Shown in pieces: positions 5,532 through 9,031 of a DNA stretch of 9,031 bases. Location of the stretch: the NCBI GenBank assembly GCA_023386455.1, contig JAEWJO010000430.1, positions 1 to 9,031 of the forward strand, read 5' to 3'. The notes beneath the pieces were generated by a model. The model was given only the letters and a program-made list of their open reading frames with translations. It did not search any database and was not told the origin of the DNA. Every line of letters begins with the position of its first letter. Within the stretch, counting starts at the first letter, position 1. Source of the DNA: Pseudomonadota bacterium. GTDB lineage: Bacteria; Myxococcota_A; Polyangia; Haliangiales; Haliangiaceae. A program made the position numbers and the translations under genes.

Positions 5532-6121
5532 TTGCAGAGATACGCGAACATGCCGCTGTTCGGGAACTCGGACGCGTCGCACGGCCGATCGTCCCATCGC
5601 TTGCCAACCTTGGCCCCGGCGATGATCACGCAGTCTTCCTGGTAGCCGTTGTTATTGCCGTTGTTGGGCTCGCCCGTGCCCCACGCCGTGAACTGAAACG
5701 CCGTGCCGTCGTCCCACTGGAACGCGTTCTCGGTCACGAGGTCGTTACCGCCGATCCAGGTGTTCGTCGTGCCGACAAATTGCTCGGCGAACGTGTCGAG
5801 CGACGCGTCCTTCAGATACGCGAGGTGCGCGTTCATCGCCATGCAGCCCTGGCGCGCCGCGATGTACGTCACCGGCGTGGTGACGTGAACGAAGCAGCTG
5901 CCGTCGGGGCCGACCTGTGCGGCGTTGCCACCCGCGCACGGTCGAGCGTCGATCGCGGCATCGCCGGGAGGCCGCGAGTCGGTCGATGCATCCGTGTACG
6001 TTCCCTCGGACGTCGTGACGTCGGGGCCGAGCTGTGCGCCACAGCCCATCCCTGCTGCTCCACCGCCCAGCCCGACCATCCAGGTCACCGCGAGGCGCGC
6101 GAGAGCCGGCCGGTACGTCAT
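5525..6121 (-). CDS. C-type-lectin-domain protein, secreted or lipid-anchored
   Basis: This 198-residue protein starts with a basic then hydrophobic segment (5-27). GMGC at 24-27 may be a weak lipobox with Cys27 lipidated; otherwise it is a secreted or anchored protein. A Ser/Asp/Ala linker (40-61, with DAAIDARP at 54-61) leads into a C-type-lectin-like domain (62-198): CF (76-77), Cys93, WIGGND (122-127), EPNN (151-154), ED-Cys164, WDD (176-178), Cys181, Cys196. EPN plus the Glu/Asp pair and WDD (usually WND) form the calcium and sugar site; EPN normally favours mannose or GlcNAc-type sugars. The start at ATG 6121 is chosen because an earlier in-frame ATG at 6175 would overlap the first codons of glmU and add a non-signal-like extension. 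It likely acts at the cell surface in glycan recognition or adhesion. Sugar specificity is inference. Confidence 0.87.
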   Translation of the reverse strand: MTYRPALARLAVTWMVGLGGGAAGMGCGAQLGPDVTTSEGTYTDASTDSRPPGDAAIDARPCAGGNAAQVGPDGSCFVHVTTPVTYIAARQGCMAMNAHLAYLKDASLDTFAEQFVGTTNTWIGGNDLVTENAFQWDDGTAFQFTAWGTGEPNNGNNNGYQEDCVIIAGAKVGKRWDDRPCDASEFPNSGMFAYLCNY

Positions 6122-6128
6122 GCGCCAT

Positions 6129-6134
6129 ATTGTG
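6129..6134 (-). promoter_or_regulatory. possible -10 box of the lectin-like gene
   Basis: CACAAT (four of six matches to TATAAT) is 7 nt before the ATG at 6121 on the minus strand. There is no Shine-Dalgarno sequence or clear -35. The support is weak alone and better as part of the repeated short-gap pattern. Confidence 0.25.
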
Positions 6135-6144
6135 CACGATCGTG
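6135..6144. promoter_or_regulatory. 10-bp palindrome in the lectin/glmU gap, possible operator
   Basis: CACGATCGTG is a perfect palindrome near the centre of the 38-nt divergent gap (6122-6159), immediately between the two -10-like hexamers. Its position fits a site for a dimeric regulator acting on both genes. CGATCG cores are common in this DNA, so chance is a real alternative. Confidence 0.3.
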
Positions 6145-6150
6145 TAGGGT
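6145..6150 (+). promoter_or_regulatory. possible -10 box of glmU
   Basis: TAGGGT (TAnnnT) ends 9 nt before the glmU ATG, placing transcription start within about 2-4 nt of it. It resembles the TAGAGT before the lipoprotein gene at 5166. There is no Shine-Dalgarno sequence and no recognisable -35. Confidence 0.35.
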
Positions 6151-6159
6151 TCGAGACAC

Positions 6160-7593
6160 ATGAGTCGTCAAGCACCTCTTGTCTTCATCATGGCTGCCGG
6201 ACTTGGCACGCGGATGAAGAGCGATACGGCCAAGGTTCTCCACAAGATCGCCGGCCGGCCGATGCTCCACTGGGTGGTCACCGCCGCCCGCGCCGCCGGT
6301 GCCGAGCGCGTCGTCGCGATCCTCGGCCACCAGCACGAGCAGGTGAAGACGTCCCTCGACGCGAGCTTCGGCGCCGGCAAGGTCGAGATCGCACTCCAGC
6401 CCGAGCAGCGCGGCACCGGTCACGCCGTGCAGTGCGCGTTGCCCGCGGTGCAGAACGAGCCGGACGATCGGATCGTCGTGATCCTCACCGGCGACGCGCC
6501 GCTGCTCGTCAGCGAGCGGATCGCAGAGCTCGTCCGCGCGTGTGCCGAGGCGCCGGGTGGCATGGCGCTCCTGTCGACGGTGCCCGATCGCGACATGCCG
6601 TATGGCCGCCTCGTCCGCGACGCGAGCGGCGTGCTCGAGCGCATCGTCGAGCATCCCGATGCGACGCCGGAGCAGCGCAAGATCAGGGACACGAACGCCG
6701 GGTTCTACGCGATCCGGCTCGGCCACCTGCGCAAAGACCTCGCCGCGCTGCGCGCCGACAACGCGAAGAACGAGCTCTACCTGACCGACCTCGTCGCGCA
6801 CGCGCACAAGCGCGGTGGTGCGACGTCGATCGACGCGCCGTTCGCCGAGGTCAGCGGAATCAACGATCGCGTCGACCTCGCGACGGTCGAGGCGGAGGCG
6901 CGCCGCCGCATCAACGAGCAGTGGATGCGCGCCGGCGTGACGATGATCGATCCGCGCGCGACGTACATCGATGTCGAGGTCGGACCGCTCGGCAAGGACG
7001 TGTGGCTCGCGCCCGGCGTCGTGCTGCGCGGCAAGACGACGATCGGCGACGGCGTGCGCGTCGACACCGGCTCGGTGCTCGTCGACGTCACCGTCGGCGA
7101 CGACACGTACATCAAGCCGTACTCGATGCTGACCGAGACCACGGTCGGCGAGCGCGTGGAGGTCGGACCGTTCAGTCATTGCCGGCCGGGCTCGCGGCTC
7201 GACGAGGACTGCCGCGTCGGAAACTTCGTCGAGACCAAGAAGACCCACGTGATGGCCGGCGCGAAGGCGAACCACCTCGCGTACCTCGGCGACGCGTCGA
7301 TCGGTCAGAAGGCGAACATCGGCGCCGGAACGATCACGTGCAATTACGACGGCGTCGGCAAGCACAAGACGACGATCGAGGCGGGAGCGTTCATCGGCTC
7401 CGATAGCCAGCTCGTCGCTCCCGTCACCGTTGGCCGCGACGCGTATGTCGGCTCCGGTACGACGGTGACGCGCGACGTGCCGCGCGGTGCACTCGCGCTC
7501 ACGCGCGTGAAGCAAGTCAACGTCGAGGGCTGGGCCGATCGCTTTCGCGAAGCACAGGCCAAGCGCAAGAAGGGGCCCGACGAGGGTCATTGA
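6160..7593 (+). CDS. glmU: bifunctional GlmU, UDP-GlcNAc synthesis
   Basis: GlmU acetylates glucosamine-1-phosphate from acetyl-CoA and then couples GlcNAc-1-phosphate with UTP, giving UDP-GlcNAc for peptidoglycan and lipopolysaccharide. The N-terminal uridyltransferase (about 5-240) shows MAAGLGTRMKS (11-21), KVLH (25-28), QPEQRGTGHA (80-89), GDAPL with Asp112 as the metal ligand, NAGFYA (179-184) and Asn235. The C-terminal left-handed beta-helix acetyltransferase shows hexapeptide repeats, Arg342, Lys360, catalytic His372, Tyr375, Asn386, CNYDG (394-398), Lys401, Ser414 and Arg449, matching the known E. coli positions with an offset of nine. Its 477 residues slightly exceed the E. coli enzyme (456), with a basic tail. 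The start is the ATG at 6160, divergent from the lectin-like gene by 38 nt. glmS is not next to it; an unknown gene follows after 18 nt in the same frame. Confidence 0.98.
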   Translation: MSRQAPLVFIMAAGLGTRMKSDTAKVLHKIAGRPMLHWVVTAARAAGAERVVAILGHQHEQVKTSLDASFGAGKVEIALQPEQRGTGHAVQCALPAVQNEPDDRIVVILTGDAPLLVSERIAELVRACAEAPGGMALLSTVPDRDMPYGRLVRDASGVLERIVEHPDATPEQRKIRDTNAGFYAIRLGHLRKDLAALRADNAKNELYLTDLVAHAHKRGGATSIDAPFAEVSGINDRVDLATVEAEARRRINEQWMRAGVTMIDPRATYIDVEVGPLGKDVWLAPGVVLRGKTTIGDGVRVDTGSVLVDVTVGDDTYIKPYSMLTETTVGERVEVGPFSHCRPGSRLDEDCRVGNFVETKKTHVMAGAKANHLAYLGDASIGQKANIGAGTITCNYDGVGKHKTTIEAGAFIGSDSQLVAPVTVGRDAYVGSGTTVTRDVPRGALALTRVKQVNVEGWADRFREAQAKRKKGPDEGH

Positions 7594-7611
7594 GCGTGGT
7601 ATGCCCACCGG

Positions 7612-8910
7612 GTGTACTGCTCGATCGACAAGATCGACCTCGCAGCGCGAGTGGATGGTAGGCCGGTCGCAGTCCAGACAGATCATCGGCGGCGCGCCGA
7701 GATCGAAGCCGAGCCCGAGCTGAGTGCACTGTTCGCGATGTCGCGCGTGCTGAACGCGCGGTGTCACCTGAAGGCGGAAGGCCACGTCGACGCCGCGATC
7801 CACTACGCGGTCCTCGAGGAGCCGCCGGCGCTGCTGCGCGAGGTGCTCGTCGCATGCGGCGGCACGATCGAGCGCGGCGATCGCACGCTCGAGCCACTCG
7901 GCGCCGGCAGCGAGGACGAGGTCGCCGAGCTCGCGGATCGTCACTTCATCGCGCTCGCGCAGCGCGTGAAGGCGCGCGTCGGCAGCCGCGACGCCGCGAT
8001 GGCGCTGCGCATGCTCGAGGACCAGACGTACGCCGATCCACCGGCGCGCGACGACGAGGCGCGGTACTGGCGCCGCGTGCTCGAGCTTGCCTCGCTCGCG
8101 GGCGAGCTCATCCGCGCGAAGTATCCCGGTCACTGGGTGCAGACCGATCGCGCGGTCGTGCCGTTCGGATTCCAGGTCGGCAGCGGCACCGCGATCATGT
8201 TCCCGACCAACCGCGCCCAGCGCGTGATCGAGGATGGCTCCGACGAGAGCCTGTTCAAGCTGCTGCTCGCCGCCGACGAGACCGTGCACCGGCCGACCGA
8301 TGCGGCGACCGGACGGATGATGCCGAGCCTGCGCCATCGCCACGACGTCGAGCTCGACGAGGTCGTGTGGCGACCGATCGTCGACGACACCAGCCCGCAC
8401 GATCTGCCCGTCGTCGTGTGCGGCCTCGACGGTGAGAGCACGTTCGGGATGATCCGCCGCGAGGCGCTACCGAAGTCCGCCGACCAGGCGTTCGAGGAGG
8501 CGCTCGTCAACCTCGGCGACGAGGAGGTCGAGTGCGAGGAGCTCGAGGTCGGTGGGCTGCGCGTCGTCATGGTCACCGGCAGCTTCTACGCGGCGGAGAA
8601 GATCCTCGACCGGGAGCTGATGCTCGCGATTCATCGCGCGCTCGGCGCGGATCTGCTGTGTGCGGCGACCCCGACGCGAGGTTGCCTGCTCGTCACCGCA
8701 GACTTCGTCGAGCCGGCGTATCTGGCGCGGTTCGCGGCGATCGTTCGCACGCGCCACGACGAGGGCGGAGGTCGCGCGATCTCGCCGGCGCTGCTTCTCG
8801 TCGAGCGCGGCCGCGTCGCCGGCTACGTGCGCGGTCCGGGCGATCCACCGCCCGAGTCGACGAAGAACGAGCGCGCCGGCTTGCTGCGTCGCCTGCTCGG
8901 CCGTAAGTAG
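7612..8910 (+). CDS. uncharacterised protein with DUF1444/YtpQ-like C-terminal half
   Basis: This 432-residue protein has no signal peptide or membrane segment, so is probably cytoplasmic. GTG at 7612 is the only start candidate between the glmU stop (same frame) and the N-terminal sequence. Residues about 36-220 include YWRRVLELASLAGELI (152-167), HWVQTD (174-179) and FPTNRAQRVIEDG (197-209), a pattern loosely like small 'DUF3806-type' domains. Residues about 255-405 follow the order seen in YtpQ/DUF1444 proteins: ALVNL (297-301), a GSFYAAEKILDREL segment (323-336), GADLLCAATPTRGCLLVT (345-362), and a last strand LLLVERGRVAGYV (394-406). The C-terminus is basic (LLRRLLGRK). Function is unknown even for the better-known relatives. 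Its tight spacing after glmU and 6 nt before a lipoprotein gene suggests an envelope-related operon. The coding call is firm; the family resemblance is recalled by eye. Confidence 0.85.
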   Translation: MYCSIDKIDLAARVDGRPVAVQTDHRRRAEIEAEPELSALFAMSRVLNARCHLKAEGHVDAAIHYAVLEEPPALLREVLVACGGTIERGDRTLEPLGAGSEDEVAELADRHFIALAQRVKARVGSRDAAMALRMLEDQTYADPPARDDEARYWRRVLELASLAGELIRAKYPGHWVQTDRAVVPFGFQVGSGTAIMFPTNRAQRVIEDGSDESLFKLLLAADETVHRPTDAATGRMMPSLRHRHDVELDEVVWRPIVDDTSPHDLPVVVCGLDGESTFGMIRREALPKSADQAFEEALVNLGDEEVECEELEVGGLRVVMVTGSFYAAEKILDRELMLAIHRALGADLLCAATPTRGCLLVTADFVEPAYLARFAAIVRTRHDEGGGRAISPALLLVERGRVAGYVRGPGDPPPESTKNERAGLLRRLLGRK

Positions 8911-8916
8911 ATCGTC

Positions 8917-9031
8917 GTGATTCGCTCCGCGCCCCGCATCGCCGCGCTCGCCGGCGCACTGTTCGCCCTGGCGACCGGGTGCAAGAGCAAGGGCAAGCGC
9001 GCGAAGGACGACGCCGCGGTCGCGGTCGCGC
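8917..9031 (+). CDS. N-terminus of a lipoprotein (partial, runs off the window)
   Basis: An open frame starts at GTG 8917, 6 nt after the stop of the upstream unknown gene, and has no stop before the window ends (38 codons). It encodes an Arg-containing n-region, a hydrophobic core (8-20) and a lipobox-like ATGC with Cys22 as the probable lipidated residue, followed by a Lys-rich mature start (KSKGKRAK) and Asp/Ala residues. It is a typical lipoprotein export signal. The mature domain is outside the window, so no function can be given. It is probably co-transcribed with glmU and the unknown gene. Confidence 0.65.
   Translation, partial: MIRSAPRIAALAGALFALATGCKSKGKRAKDDAAVAVA

Noticed and set aside
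5136..5597. Upstream extension of the HupE-like protein
   Set aside because: It would be antisense to the whole Cys-rich lipoprotein gene, adds an Arg-rich stretch before an obvious signal peptide, and lacks family similarity.
6122..6175. Earlier ATG (6175) for the lectin-like gene
   Set aside because: It would overlap the first codons of divergent glmU and place 18 polar residues before the signal sequence. ATG 6121 starts directly at the basic n-region.
5925..7406. 493-codon plus-strand frame overlapping the lectin-like gene and glmU
   Set aside because: It is an Arg-rich out-of-frame reading of glmU joined to the antisense of the lectin gene, with no motif.
6118..8400. 760-codon open frame on the minus strand across glmU and the next gene
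   Set aside because: It spans two well-supported plus-strand coding regions, lacks any recognisable domain, and is low-complexity in Arg, Asp, Val and Ala, as expected of an antisense shadow.

Overview
The window is GC-rich DNA (roughly two-thirds G+C by eye) with strong G/C third-position bias, frequent GTG starts and almost no Shine-Dalgarno sequences. Three short lipoprotein-type genes are present, two of them with an Asp/Ala/Pro linker of the 'DASVDAAIDARP' type. Such linkers, together with a type IV pilus retraction ATPase and a multidomain cyclic-di-GMP regulator, suggest a member of the Myxococcota (Deltaproteobacteria). This placement is inference; there is no rRNA or other marker in the window.

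Left part (minus strand, read right to left): an apparent unit of a HupE/UreJ-like membrane protein (4059-5135), a 913-residue response regulator with REC, GGDEF, degenerate GGDEF and EAL domains (1243-3984), and a PilT/PilU-type ATPase (153-1232). It ends at a perfect 11-bp hairpin terminator (90-116). The regulator and the ATPase are 10 nt apart, and a hairpin enclosing the regulator's stop codon sits directly against the ATPase start codon. The plausible joint role is control of pilus retraction by phosphorylation-dependent c-di-GMP signalling. The HupE-like gene is 74 nt upstream, and a perfect TATAAT between them suggests that the regulator and ATPase have their own promoter. The first 83 bases may be the tail of a convergent gene.

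Middle part: two small, probably surface-exposed proteins converge and overlap by 7 nt at their stop codons. One is a cysteine-rich lipoprotein (5166-5531, plus), the other a C-type-lectin-like protein with an EPN sugar-binding motif (5525-6121, minus). Each is divergent from a neighbour across a very short gap (30 and 38 nt). The starts facing these gaps lack Shine-Dalgarno sequences and have -10-like hexamers 6-9 nt upstream, suggesting leaderless or nearly leaderless mRNAs.

Right part (plus strand): glmU (6160-7593), encoding the bifunctional enzyme that makes UDP-GlcNAc. It is followed after 18 nt by an uncharacterised 432-residue protein (7612-8910) whose C-terminal half resembles the YtpQ/DUF1444 pattern, and after 6 more nt by the start of another lipoprotein that runs off the window (8917-9031). 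These three probably form one operon.

No tRNA, rRNA, CRISPR array, insertion sequence or phage gene was seen. The strongest candidates for new biology are the pilus-linked c-di-GMP regulator with its altered active sites, the glmU-linked unknown protein, and the compact divergent promoters.
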